Below, one piece after another: positions 17,804 to 25,504 of a stretch of 36,087 nt of DNA. The stretch is from positions 1 to 36,087 of the forward strand of contig NZ_AYYY01000066.1 of the NCBI RefSeq assembly GCF_001436295.1, written 5' to 3'. Origin of the DNA: Paucilactobacillus vaccinostercus DSM 20634. Its GTDB lineage: Bacteria; Bacillota; Bacilli; Lactobacillales; Lactobacillaceae. How positions within the stretch are numbered: position 1 is the first letter of the stretch; every line of letters begins with the position of its first letter. Made by a program: the position numbers and the translations under genes. The notes under the pieces are model-generated. The model was not told where the DNA came from. It ran no database searches and worked only from the letters and a program-made list of their open reading frames with translations.

Positions 17804-18862
17804 TCATGACTTAACCAACTGCTGCTTCACACCCAGATTGAGTGTTTGAATGGCAGCCAGCAGCGCCCGCTTGATAAAAAATCCAGTCGTGACCGCTCGC
17901 TGCCATGGTGCCACCGCGGCCACCATGACTTGATAATCTGCCGAACTCATGTCACTCAAAATCCGGTCGATATCGTTTAAGTCATCTACGACCAATCCCA
18001 GATGACGATCCTTAATAAGTTGGGCATGGGGTGTCCGACTGGTGGTCACCACCGGCAACCCGGCCGCCCAGTAAAACGACAGTTTGGTAGGATCGTTAAA
18101 CTGCGTGTAGTATTTAAAGGCCTCATCATGACTTTCTCTAATATTGTTGGCCGTCACGATACCAAATCCGCCCGATAGAGATGCCAAAATCGCATCACTC
18201 GGTTGAAATCCCAGCCATCGGGTACTGCCGTTAGCCTGAACCGCGTCACTGGCAACGGCGCTATACACGTTGAGCGGTGTGGCTGCGTGATAGTCCAATC
18301 CCAAGATATCGCGTCCCGAAGCGTAGTAGAGTTCCTTCCGAAACTGCTTTTTTCGCCATGGGCCTTGATACAAGTAGTCGCAAATAACTAGTGAAATCAT
18401 GGGAACATTCACCCCATCACGACGTAATTGAGCAGCTTCCTGTTCGTTGGCCACGATAAGTAAGTCAAAGCGGCGCAACAGTGTTAACCACCAATCCGTC
18501 TGTGCATCATACCCATCGCTATCCACAGCATTCATCCAGCTCGGAATATCCCGAATAACGGCCACTTTTTGGACGCCTTGGCGGTGAAATAGTTGCTCAA
18601 AAAAAGTCTCCGTAAAGCTGTCTGTCGTAAATAGTGGAAATTGCACAACCACTAAATCCCCAGGTTGTACAGGATCGAGTAACGCGTGAACTAAATTCTG
18701 TCGCCGATCCGGGTACGCATCCGTATACTGAAAGCCGACAAGGTTGATTTCCTGAAAGCCAATTTCTTGGGCTGCCATACATAAACTACGAGAAATTAAG
18801 TGCACGGCATCGTTAGCTTCCTGCGCATTGCTCGCATTAATATTCGTAATCCAATTGGTCAT
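17804..18862 (-). CDS. Gtf3-type glycosyltransferase of the SRRP locus (paralogue 3)
   Basis: This 352-residue member of the Gtf3/GtfC family starts MTNWITNINASNAQEAND. It carries SGGFGIVTANN, FNDPTKLSFYWAAGLPVVT and DRHLGLVVDDLNDID. It is most like paralogue 4 just upstream (shared ANEQEA/ANRHEA, LGLDYHAATPLN/LDIDYRAATPIN, APWQRAVTTGFFIKRALLAAIQTLNLG), so those two are a recent duplicate pair. The ribosome site is AGAGGAAG before ATG 18862. A weak promoter-like pair TTTTTG-N17-TATAGT lies at 18913-18941. It sits 82 nt before gtfA and may be co-transcribed with the core cluster. Predicted to extend the adhesin glycan; sugar not deducible. Confidence 0.85.
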   Translation of the reverse strand: MTNWITNINASNAQEANDAVHLISRSLCMAAQEIGFQEINLVGFQYTDAYPDRRQNLVHALLDPVQPGDLVVVQFPLFTTDSFTETFFEQLFHRQGVQKVAVIRDIPSWMNAVDSDGYDAQTDWWLTLLRRFDLLIVANEQEAAQLRRDGVNVPMISLVICDYLYQGPWRKKQFRKELYYASGRDILGLDYHAATPLNVYSAVASDAVQANGSTRWLGFQPSDAILASLSGGFGIVTANNIRESHDEAFKYYTQFNDPTKLSFYWAAGLPVVTTSRTPHAQLIKDRHLGLVVDDLNDIDRILSDMSSADYQVMVAAVAPWQRAVTTGFFIKRALLAAIQTLNLGVKQQLVKS

Positions 18863-19264
18863 AATCTACTTCCTCTACTAAAAATTGGTGATTATTGTGC
18901 GTCGAAATTCCTACTATACCAGCCTTATACATGGACAAAAACGACCTATGCACAGCAACATAACATCCTGCGTACGGGTCGTCTTCTAAAAACGAAGTGA
19001 GCTGTCTATATTCTTATACGTATAGTTTAATTATATGGATCACGTTTGTACATATAATTTTAAAAGAGAACAGCCAATTCCCGATTTTTGTTGATTGTGC
19101 TGATAAATTTTGAGATTAACGATATCATTCACCGAAATATCACCAATTTGCTTTGGTTTTACCCAATGTTTCCCTCAATTATCACACACAAACCTCAATT
19201 GAACAAAGCCTTGACCTCATTTAATTAAACTATTTTTTGCTGTTTTGACTTTCACTGCTAATTC
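18863..19264. other. Gene-free stretch between Gtf3 paralogue 3 and the transferase-tail remnant
   Basis: AT-rich sequence with no credible gene. It contains the candidate terminator at 18937-18982, a perfect 9-bp inverted repeat (AATTATATG 19029-19037 / CATATAATT 19051-19059), and at 19220-19264 the 3' flank shared with 20931-20974. A short element TTTTGTNNATGTATAAG occurs on the minus strand here (about 18922-18941) and again upstream of paralogue 4 (about 20550), suggesting a duplicated leader. Confidence 0.5.
18937..18982 (-). terminator. Candidate terminator upstream of Gtf3 paralogue 3
   Basis: In the minus-strand transcript ACGACC (18977-18982) pairs with GGUCGU (18941-18946), with a further GCA/UGC contact, and a run of five U follows. 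The loop is large and the stem interrupted, so termination may be partial. Confidence 0.4.
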
Positions 19265-19381
19265 TTACCAGTGTGAGTCAATCTCGCGCACCATTTTATC
19301 CATAATACAACTGTTTTTTTCAATTACACATAATTCGAATTTGAAGTGTAGCACGATCATCCCATCTTGATTTGTTCAAAG
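19265..19381 (-). pseudogene. 3'-end remnant of a copy of the glycan transferase gene at 20975-22585
   Basis: The last codons read IMDKMVREIDSHW then TAA, matching the end IMDEMVREIDSHW of the intact gene at 20975-22585. Nucleotide identity is very high over 19220-19306 against 20931-21016, including about 40 bp beyond the stop. Further upstream, similarity continues with gaps to a shared TTTGTTCAAAG at 19371-19381. No start or intact domain remains. The stop codon of Gtf3 paralogue 4 (19376-19378) lies inside the remnant. Confidence 0.85.
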
Positions 19382-20452
19382 ATCCCCGCCGTTGTCCGAC
19401 GTTAATTGATTTTTCAATCCTAAATCAAGTGTTTGAATAGCTGCCATTAAAGCGCGCTGGATAAAGAACCCTGATGCAACGGCGGTTTGCCATGGCACAA
19501 TAGCGGCCAACATTCGTTGATAATCCGTTTGGTCTAGTTTCGCCAACACATGATCTATCTCATTCAAATCGTCCACAACTAATCCCAAGTGACGTTTCTC
19601 AATCAGTGCGGCATGGGGCGTTTTACTCATCGTAATCACCGGTAAACCAGCTGCTAAATATAAGGACAATTTAGTAGGGTTATTAAAACGTGTGTAGTAC
19701 CGCCAATGCGTGCCACGTCGTTCAACCAAATTGTCCGTCGTTACGATCCCAAATCCCCCGTCTAACGTGGCCATGATCGCATCACTAGGCTGACGACCAT
19801 GCCAGACCAAACTGGCATTTTCTGTAACAGGCGGTTCAGCAACGGCACTAAACAGATTAATGGGCGTCGCTGCCCGATAGTCAATATCCAAAACATCACG
19901 TCCCGTTACGTAGTATAGTTTCTTTTGAAACGTCTTGGACCGTAATGGACCGCGGTACAGGTAATCACTAAGTACCATCGAAATCATGGGAACTATCACA
20001 CCATCACGATGTAAATGTTGCGCTTCATGTCGATTAGCCACAATCAGTAGGTCAAAGCGGCGCAACCAACCAAGCCACCCATCCTCTTTTGCATTGTAAC
20101 TATCATCACTGGAAGAATTTATCCATGTTGGTACGTCCACCACAACGGCGACCTTTTTTACCTTTTCTAAGGCCATCATTTGGATCATGAAATCCTCCGA
20201 AAACCGCTGGGCCGCATACATTGGAAATTGGAAGAAAATTGTATCCCCCGGTTGAACCGGAGCAAGGATAGTATCAATCACATTTAACCGTCGCTCTAAA
20301 TTAACATAATTAACAAAATCGAAGGTCACATAGTTTAATTCTTGAAATCCAAGCGCCATTGCTGCCTTACTAAAGCTCCTAGTAATTAGCTGAATCGCAC
20401 CATCGGGACGCCCTAACTCTTCATTATTAAAGCTTGTAATCCAATTGGTCAT
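19376..20452 (-). CDS. Gtf3-type glycosyltransferase of the SRRP locus (paralogue 4, distal)
   Basis: This 358-residue Gtf3/GtfC-family enzyme starts MTNWITSFNNEELG and has DGGFGIVTTDN, FNNPTKLSLYLAAGLPVIT and KRHLGLVVDDLNEID. The second of two adjacent ATGs (20452) is chosen: all paralogues begin MTNW/MTYW, and it lies 7 nt from the AGGAG site; the first, at 20455, is also possible. The gene reads directly into a decayed tail copied from the 20975 transferase gene, and its last codons (DNGGDL, TGA) may have been rebuilt at that junction. It is the closest relative of paralogue 3. Probably makes a further glycan-extension step. Sugar specificity unknown. Confidence 0.84.
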   Translation of the reverse strand: MTNWITSFNNEELGRPDGAIQLITRSFSKAAMALGFQELNYVTFDFVNYVNLERRLNVIDTILAPVQPGDTIFFQFPMYAAQRFSEDFMIQMMALEKVKKVAVVVDVPTWINSSSDDSYNAKEDGWLGWLRRFDLLIVANRHEAQHLHRDGVIVPMISMVLSDYLYRGPLRSKTFQKKLYYVTGRDVLDIDYRAATPINLFSAVAEPPVTENASLVWHGRQPSDAIMATLDGGFGIVTTDNLVERRGTHWRYYTRFNNPTKLSLYLAAGLPVITMSKTPHAALIEKRHLGLVVDDLNEIDHVLAKLDQTDYQRMLAAIVPWQTAVASGFFIQRALMAAIQTLDLGLKNQLTSDNGGDL

Positions 20453-20762
20453 CATCAGGCTCCTTTCTGCAGTAGTTCACAGACTAATCTTTCTAATTCA
20501 TCAAAGTGGTTCGAAATTTAATTTGATAATCCCACCTTTTCCGATCTTATACATTTACAAAACTTAGGCTTGCTTCCATCACAGCTCCAACCTCTTTAGT
20601 TCACCAAACAGTTAAGCCCATAAAACGTTCACATACTACCGCCGGATATACGTGTTTAATGGTACAGCATTCAAAGGTGCATAATCAAGATGTTCACAAT
20701 GGATATTATTTAATCCATGCACTTATATTTAGTTTCTCTTTAGTCGCTTTATTTTAATGACG
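20453..20762. other. Gene-free spacer upstream of Gtf3 paralogue 4
   Basis: No credible coding frame. Near 20550 the minus strand has the TTTTGTAAATGTATAAG element shared with the leader of paralogue 3; it includes a TATAAG that could be a -10, but no good -35 is seen. Confidence 0.4.
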
Positions 20763-20792
20763 AAAAAACGGTTAGCAACTTTTGCCAACCGT
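20763..20792 (-). terminator. Rho-independent terminator downstream of the glycan transferase
   Basis: The minus-strand RNA forms a 10-bp stem (ACGGUUGGCA with UGCUAACCGU, one G-U) over a short loop, followed by six U. It ends transcripts from the transferase gene at 20975-22585, after the esterase-tail remnant. Confidence 0.8.
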
Positions 20793-20835
20793 CATTTGAT
20801 ACGATAACCGATTATTTTAAACCTTGATGACACCA

Positions 20836-20933
20836 TTAGTTCAAATAGGGCATCAAGTTCTGCAGTACAATGCCATACCCCCAGTGGCAGCATGTGGCCC
20901 GTCAAACGTCAGCGCCGGTTTAAGATCCCCATT
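20836..20933 (-). pseudogene. 3'-end remnant of a copy of the SGNH esterase gene
   Basis: 20840-20933 matches 22737-22831 (the last ~31 codons of the esterase) at roughly 90% or better. It includes the DGxH region, but small indels break the frame. It lies about 40 nt beyond the stop of the glycan transferase, so esterase tails flank that gene as ~95-bp direct repeats. Confidence 0.85.
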
Positions 20934-21016
20934 AATTAAACTTTTTTTGCTGGTTTGACTTTCACTGCTAATCCTTACCAGTGTGAGTCAATCTCGCGCA
21001 CCATTTCATCCATAAT
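20931..21016. repeat. Direct repeat (copy 2) of the transferase 3' end; copy 1 at 19220-19306
   Basis: About 86 nt with only a few differences from 19220-19306, then weaker gapped similarity continuing upstream to 21098 (matching up to 19381). Copy 2 starts exactly where the esterase-tail remnant ends, so the two repeats form a head-to-tail composite at 20840-21016. Confidence 0.85.
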
Positions 21017-22585
21017 ATTAACCTCTGGATGATCATTTTTGATCCAGTTATGCACATTTTGGACTTGAAGTTCAGCACGGTCATCCTCATGATCCAACAG
21101 CTGCTCAATTTGTTCAAAGGCAGCCGCCATGGTATGTGTGACATGAACGCCCCGCATCAATTGCTGTCCGAGAGCAGTAAATCCGACCTGGTCGTGACGG
21201 GCCAATGTCACAATTGGTTTCCCTTGAATTTGCATTTCGTACAGTGAAGAAACACCATCCGTGAAAACTAAATCTGCCGCTTGCGTTGCCCCATATTGAG
21301 ATTTTTTAGTCAGTACACCGGTATTTGGCAACTGTTGCCACTGCTCAAGGAAGTGCTGATAATCTTCAAGCGTATACCCGGAAAACTCACCAGCTTTGAT
21401 GGTTGCTTCTAGTAAAGGATGTGGATTGAACAAAATTGATACGGACTGATGGGTACGGGCCCAATCAATCATTTCTTGATAAACTCGTGGGAAGCTTCCC
21501 ATGTTAAACCAGTGATTACCAATGGAATGGTGCGCAATCCAAACCATTTTTTTCGTACAATTTTTCATATCGAGCGGCCACTGAGCAGGCTCATTTTTAA
21601 TTTCAACTGCTTTCATCGATCCCACTGATTGGAATATCTCACTAGAAATAAACCCCGATTCCAACTGATACTGCTGTTCGACCGTCAGTGGATCAGCCAT
21701 AAAATAACGCCAAATATAGCGATAGTAATCGTTAAACAGTAGTCCACTATCCTGTCGTTGCGCTGATTTGATCATATTTTCCGTAATAACGTAGGGAATA
21801 TAAATCAAACGCGACCAATTTAATTGACGACCGCCAAATTCAGGCGGAAAATCTTGTTCCCATTCCGACTGCCGAACGATAAAATCAGCCTGCCAAATTT
21901 TAAGCATCTCGAGGACGCGGACGCAATCAGTGCGGTTCGCCGCATTAACATATCCAATATGATGCTCATCAAAATACGCAGCAATCGGCTCAAACGTTTC
22001 TAACGATTCAGTTCCTAAATAATACTTATTGGTGAGTACCAGCTTGACCTCGAACCGTTGATCGTCTCGGGTGGCATTCAATAATGGTAACACCGCCGGT
22101 AGCGTCTCACGACTATTTAAAATAAAGGCCAGCCGAATCTTATGGTGGGTCCGAGCCCCAGCCATTGTCGTTTCAGCTTGTGCAAAGGCCCGATTAAGTG
22201 CTGGCTGAACGCCTTGACCAATCGTCTTTTGGAGATCTTCACGCATCGTTCGGGCTTGTGCATCATAAAATCGGTCAATACTGACAACTGTTATCCGGTG
22301 TTGTACCGAACTATTCGGCAAATACTGGCCCGAAATCTGGACCATCTCATTATCGACACGTGGAAATTCATCTAACGTAAAATGGGTGGTCGCAGCATGA
22401 TTACCATTTTGTAAAACTAATCCGGTTTCGTCTAGCTGCCAGAAATATTCATTATTAGTCGTGTACCCCCCAATTCGCCCATTCGAATTGAAATACATGC
22501 GCGTCGTATACGTTGGCCCATCCACGCGGCCGAAGGCAAAAATATGCGTCGTAAAAAAATTAAACCAGGATTTTTGACTAATCAT
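20975..22585 (-). CDS. Putative glycan/polyol-phosphate transferase with CDP-glycerol-transferase-like C-terminus
   Basis: This 536-residue cytosolic protein has three parts. Residues about 1-90 form a beta-rich segment (GRVDGPTYTTRMYFNSNGR, then NNEYFWQLDETG) of a kind found at the front of some surface-glycan enzymes. A Rossmann-like domain starts near residue 150 (KIRLAFILNSRETLPAVLPLL). The C-terminal GT-B-like domain has WIAHHSIGNHW, SILFNPHPLL and AADLVFTDGVSSLYEMQIQGKPIV. The last resembles the donor/active-site block of TagB/TagF CDP-glycerol glycerophosphotransferases, but I cannot prove that activity. ATG 22585 follows AAAGGGATGA. Position next to SRRP glycosyltransferases suggests a decoration step for the adhesin or wall glycan. 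Direct repeats flank it and a decayed tail copy lies at 19265. Confidence 0.6.
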   Translation of the reverse strand: MISQKSWFNFFTTHIFAFGRVDGPTYTTRMYFNSNGRIGGYTTNNEYFWQLDETGLVLQNGNHAATTHFTLDEFPRVDNEMVQISGQYLPNSSVQHRITVVSIDRFYDAQARTMREDLQKTIGQGVQPALNRAFAQAETTMAGARTHHKIRLAFILNSRETLPAVLPLLNATRDDQRFEVKLVLTNKYYLGTESLETFEPIAAYFDEHHIGYVNAANRTDCVRVLEMLKIWQADFIVRQSEWEQDFPPEFGGRQLNWSRLIYIPYVITENMIKSAQRQDSGLLFNDYYRYIWRYFMADPLTVEQQYQLESGFISSEIFQSVGSMKAVEIKNEPAQWPLDMKNCTKKMVWIAHHSIGNHWFNMGSFPRVYQEMIDWARTHQSVSILFNPHPLLEATIKAGEFSGYTLEDYQHFLEQWQQLPNTGVLTKKSQYGATQAADLVFTDGVSSLYEMQIQGKPIVTLARHDQVGFTALGQQLMRGVHVTHTMAAAFEQIEQLLDHEDDRAELQVQNVHNWIKNDHPEVNIMDEMVREIDSHW

Positions 22586-22729
22586 GATCTGTGAGTCATC
22601 CCTTTCTGCAAGTCAGTTGATATTTCATCAGCACTCGGTTCACTTTAATGACATGCTATCATGAAATAAGAGGGTTCTTAAAGAGCAACACCAAAATATA
22701 TCCTTTCATTGTCAAAATCGCAACACCCA

Positions 22730-23412
22730 TTACGCCTTCAAATAAGGCATCAAGTTCTGCAGTACAATGCCATACCCCTGTGGCAACATGTGAGCCCCGT
22801 CAAATGTCAGCGCCGGTTTAAGATCCCCATTTTGATCGGTCAAACCTGCGTTAACATTGATAAATGGCACTTGGTGCTTCGCAGCTAATTTTGCCACCAG
22901 CTGGTTGGCCTGTTTAAACGACCGTTGGAACGATGCTCGTATAACGCCGCATGTTCCTCGTGTGCTTCCCAAAAATCAGCCGTGGTATTTACCGGATAGT
23001 AGGCCATCACGTAAATTTTAGTTTGGGGGAGGCGTGTTTGAATTTGCGTCAAAATTTGATCGTAATTGACCTTGAACTCGGTCTCTGGTACGTTAAACCC
23101 AATATCGTTCGAACCGATATTGATAAAGAGTTTGCTGGGCTGTAAGTCAAAGATCAAGGTCTCCATGTGAGCCAATAGATCGGCCGTCGTCGTTGCTCGA
23201 ACACCCCGATTATAGATATGGTAATGCAATCCCCAATCTTGCTGTTGCTGCATCTTCTCAATCGGAAAAATCTCCATTAGTGATGACCCGACGAAAACAA
23301 TTTGTCCCTTTTGTGCAGTTTGGTTTTCTTGATCGTATTTGTGTCGTAATTGGTTTTGAAACGCCGTGATTTGTGGATTTAGGTTCGTTAATTCAGTTGT
23401 TTGATTTGTCAT
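22730..23412 (-). pseudogene. SGNH (GDSL-type) esterase, split by a -1 frameshift
   Basis: Read as one gene, this encodes a ~227-residue SGNH hydrolase, a family of esterases often removing acyl groups from sugars. Block I (VFVGSSLMEIF, nucleophile Ser) and block III (INIGSNDIG) lie in the first frame (start 23412, stop 22885). Block V with the catalytic Asp-His (FDGAHMLPQGYG) lies in the other frame, ending at 22730. Frames meet near 22921-22930; one missing base there would restore YEHRSNRSFKQANQLV. The upstream half therefore ends in an aberrant tail and lacks the catalytic His. The promoter, operator and ribosome site (AGGAGA) are intact, so the break is recent or a sequencing error. A diverged 3' copy lies at 20836-20933. 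Confidence 0.85.
22737..22831. repeat. Direct repeat (copy 2) of the esterase 3' end; copy 1 at 20840-20933
   Basis: 95 nt nearly identical to 20840-20933, same orientation, about 1.9 kb apart. The interval holds exactly the glycan transferase gene plus flanks. No transposase or terminal inverted repeats accompany it, so homologous or Campbell-type recombination is a better fit than transposition. Confidence 0.85.
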
Positions 23413-23425
23413 TTATTTGCATCTC

Positions 23426-23452
23426 CTAACAGTTAGCTTTACTAACTGTTAG
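23426..23452. promoter_or_regulatory. MarR-type operator: 11-bp perfect inverted repeat
   Basis: CTAACAGTTAG (23426-23436) and CTAACTGTTAG (23442-23452) are exact reverse complements separated by 5 nt. The repeat sits just downstream of the esterase -10 and covers its start site and ribosome site. It lies in the divergent intergenic region with the marR gene, the usual place for a MarR binding site. A looser direct repeat TATCTAAC (23497-23504, 23513-23520) lies nearer marR. Confidence 0.7.
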
Positions 23453-23454
23453 CT

Positions 23455-23483
23455 AGTCTACTTTTATTTTCGACAATTGTCAA
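23455..23483 (-). promoter_or_regulatory. Promoter of the SGNH esterase gene
   Basis: TTGACA (23478-23483), 17-nt spacer, TAGACT (23455-23460) on the minus strand. The -10 abuts the inverted-repeat operator, so a bound repressor would block it. Confidence 0.75.
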
Positions 23484-23551
23484 CGCTTATTTAGACTATC
23501 TAACTATCTTTCTATCTAACTTTTTGCTAAACTTTACTTGAGGTGATTTTT

Positions 23552-23986
23552 TTGACAACAACTTCTAACGCGACCGCCATCAGCGACTTGATTCGTTCAA
23601 TCAGTCTGACCCAACGACGCCAAATTAACCAACGATTAACTGCCACCAGTCATATTACGGATCAGCAGGCGATGATTTTAAGTTTTATTGGTGCCCATCC
23701 GGGGCTAATTCAAAAGCAAATTGTGACGCTCACCCAGCGGCGGGCCGCCACGGTTTCTGCCCTTTTAAAAAAGCTTGAGGATGCTGAGTTGATTACCCGT
23801 ACCATTCCAGCCAACAACACCCGAAATAAGCAACTCTTTCTCACCGATCAGGGCCAGCAAGTGGTCAGCGATTTTACTACCATTCGCCACGATGTTCAAG
23901 CGCCACTGACGGCTAAGCTCAGTGCCAAACAGCAAGAAAAACTAATTAAATACCTAAATCTCGCATTACAGGGGATGGATGACTAA
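23552..23986 (+). CDS. MarR-family transcriptional regulator
   Basis: This 144-residue winged helix-turn-helix regulator is divergent from the esterase. The core runs from ITDQQAMILSFIGAHPGLIQKQI (recognition scaffold) through VTLTQRRAATVSALLKKLEDAELI (recognition helix) to the wing ITRTIPANNTRNKQLFLTDQG. The start is TTG 23552, spaced 5 nt from AGGTGA (23541-23546); the GTG at 23543 would overlap that ribosome site. The 11-bp inverted repeat between the two genes is the likely target, so it probably represses the esterase and perhaps itself. Its ligand is unknown. It is the only rightward gene before 26.7 kb and ends at a bidirectional terminator. Confidence 0.9.
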   Translation: MTTTSNATAISDLIRSISLTQRRQINQRLTATSHITDQQAMILSFIGAHPGLIQKQIVTLTQRRAATVSALLKKLEDAELITRTIPANNTRNKQLFLTDQGQQVVSDFTTIRHDVQAPLTAKLSAKQQEKLIKYLNLALQGMDD

Positions 23987-23987
23987 T

Positions 23988-24034
23988 AAAAATCGCTCCT
24001 AAGCAGCCGAATTACGACTCTTAGGAGCGATTTT
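23988..24034. terminator. Bidirectional terminator between marR and thiE
   Basis: AAAAATCGCTCCTAAG and CTTAGGAGCGATTTT form a 14-15 bp perfect stem with A- and T-runs on the outer ends. It can end both the rightward marR and the leftward thiE transcripts. Confidence 0.92.
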
Positions 24035-24046
24035 GTCACCATTCAA

Positions 24047-24688
24047 TTAGTATAATGCTTTCAATTCTTGTACCGTTCGCGTGACATCCGGACTTTGCAT
24101 GATCATCGAAATACCGGAAATTCCAGCAACTCCCGTTTTGATCACATTCCCCGCATTCGTTGGTGTAATGCCACCCACCGCAACAATTGGGTGGTGGCAA
24201 GCGGTCACGAGCTCGTGAAGGTAATCGAAGCCCATGACGGGATCCGCGTCATCCTTGGAGTTGGTGGGAAAAACAGGTCCGCTACCAACGTAGGCCACAG
24301 GAAGCTGGTTGGCATGCGCCACTTCGGCCAACGTATTGCATGAATAGCCGACAAACATGTCATTCCCGACTGCCGCAAGAACTTCGTCTACCCGGCGGTC
24401 TTTTTGGCCCACGTGCACACCATCCGCGTGAACCCGTAGTGCCATGTCGTAGTCGTCATCAATGATGAACGGTACTTGATACTGGGTGGCAAGGTCACGG
24501 CACTGCTGCGCCAGTGCCAACCGCTCGGCCGCCGTCAGCGTCGACCCAGCCTTATCGCGAAACTGAAAAGCCGTCACGCCGGCTTGCAGCGAAGCCGTGA
24601 CCCGTGCCAGATAGTCCGTCACATCACCATGCACGTCCTGCGTTCCCGCAATCAGATAAACTTGGAGCATTTCTGGTTTAAACTTCAT
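24047..24688 (-). CDS. thiE: Thiamine-phosphate synthase ThiE
   Basis: ThiE joins HMP-PP and thiazole phosphate into thiamine monophosphate in the cytoplasm. The 213-residue protein shows the TIM-barrel signatures FQFRDKAGST (pyrophosphate-binding Arg/Lys), IIDDDYDMALRVHADGVHVGQKD, GSGPVFPTNSKDDADPVMGF and VAVGGI near the C-terminus. The ribosome site AAAGGTGG precedes ATG 24688, which overlaps the thiD stop by 11 nt. Last gene of the thiM-thiD-thiE operon under a TPP riboswitch; combines the products of the other two enzymes. Confidence 0.96.
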   Translation of the reverse strand: MKFKPEMLQVYLIAGTQDVHGDVTDYLARVTASLQAGVTAFQFRDKAGSTLTAAERLALAQQCRDLATQYQVPFIIDDDYDMALRVHADGVHVGQKDRRVDEVLAAVGNDMFVGYSCNTLAEVAHANQLPVAYVGSGPVFPTNSKDDADPVMGFDYLHELVTACHHPIVAVGGITPTNAGNVIKTGVAGISGISMIMQSPDVTRTVQELKALY

Positions 24689-25499
24689 CGGTGGCCACCT
24701 TTCGATAAGCCCAGTGGTTCAACGGGCCATGACCATGCCCCACGATGATGCCGTCACGGATGGTCGCATCCACAAATTGTTTTCCCGTCCGAATAGCGGC
24801 TTCCACCGTCTGGCCCTTCGCCAGTTCGGCCGTAATGCAGGCCGACAGCGTATCACCGGTGCCATGCGTCCGGACCGTATCAACGCGGGAGGCACTCAAC
24901 CAAAACGACTGCCCATCTTCCAGCAACACAAAGTCGCTGCTTTGGTCATCACTGACAAAATGACCGCCCTTCACCATCACGTTTTTCACCCCAATTTCTT
25001 GGAGTTTTTTCGCTACGACGATCATATCTTCTTCGTTGTGAATCGTCATATCGGCCAGCTTTTCGGCTTCCGGGAGGTTCGGGGTCGCAACTGTCGCCAG
25101 CGGCAATAATTCATTGCGCACCACGGCGACCGCATCCTCACTGAGAAGGGGCGCGCCGCCCTTAGCAATCATGACCGGGTCCACCGTGAGCGGACCAAAA
25201 TCATACTGTTTCAAATTTTTAACAACCGTCTTTACCCGGGTCACGTCGGCCAACATCCCCGTTTTGCAGGCTTTGATTTGTAAATCGTTCGCCAACGCCG
25301 CAAACTGTTCGTCAATGATCTTGGGATCCAACGCCACAAAATCATCGACTCCTAACGTATTTTGCGCGGTGACCGCTACCAGAACCGTCGTCGCAAAAAC
25401 ATGGCGTTCCTGAATCGTCTTCAAGTCGGCCTGCATGCCGGCCCCACCGCCGCTGTCCGATCCCGCGATCGAAAGCGCCTGAGTAAATTGTTGTTCCAT
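24678..25499 (-). CDS. thiD: Hydroxymethylpyrimidine/phosphomethylpyrimidine kinase ThiD
   Basis: ThiD phosphorylates HMP to HMP-P and HMP-PP. The 273-residue ribokinase-fold protein has ALSIAGSDSGGGAGMQADLKT at the N-terminus, the VKGGH block, and the C-terminal anion hole HGTGDTLSACI with catalytic Asp. ATG 25499 is preferred: AGGTGG is 10 nt upstream, whereas the in-frame ATG at 25508, which would give an ATGA overlap with thiM, is only 1 nt from it. The middle gene of the salvage operon. Confidence 0.95.
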   Translation of the reverse strand: MEQQFTQALSIAGSDSGGGAGMQADLKTIQERHVFATTVLVAVTAQNTLGVDDFVALDPKIIDEQFAALANDLQIKACKTGMLADVTRVKTVVKNLKQYDFGPLTVDPVMIAKGGAPLLSEDAVAVVRNELLPLATVATPNLPEAEKLADMTIHNEEDMIVVAKKLQEIGVKNVMVKGGHFVSDDQSSDFVLLEDGQSFWLSASRVDTVRTHGTGDTLSACITAELAKGQTVEAAIRTGKQFVDATIRDGIIVGHGHGPLNHWAYRKVATDEV

Positions 25500-25504
25500 T
25501 ATTC

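Noticed and set aside
19220-22831. Insertion sequence or transposon causing the direct repeats
   Set aside because: No transposase gene or terminal inverted repeats; the repeats are the ends of coding genes, as expected from homologous recombination.
22885-22972. Programmed frameshift in the esterase
   Set aside because: No slippery heptamer or downstream pseudoknot is apparent at 22921-22930; a lost base is simpler.
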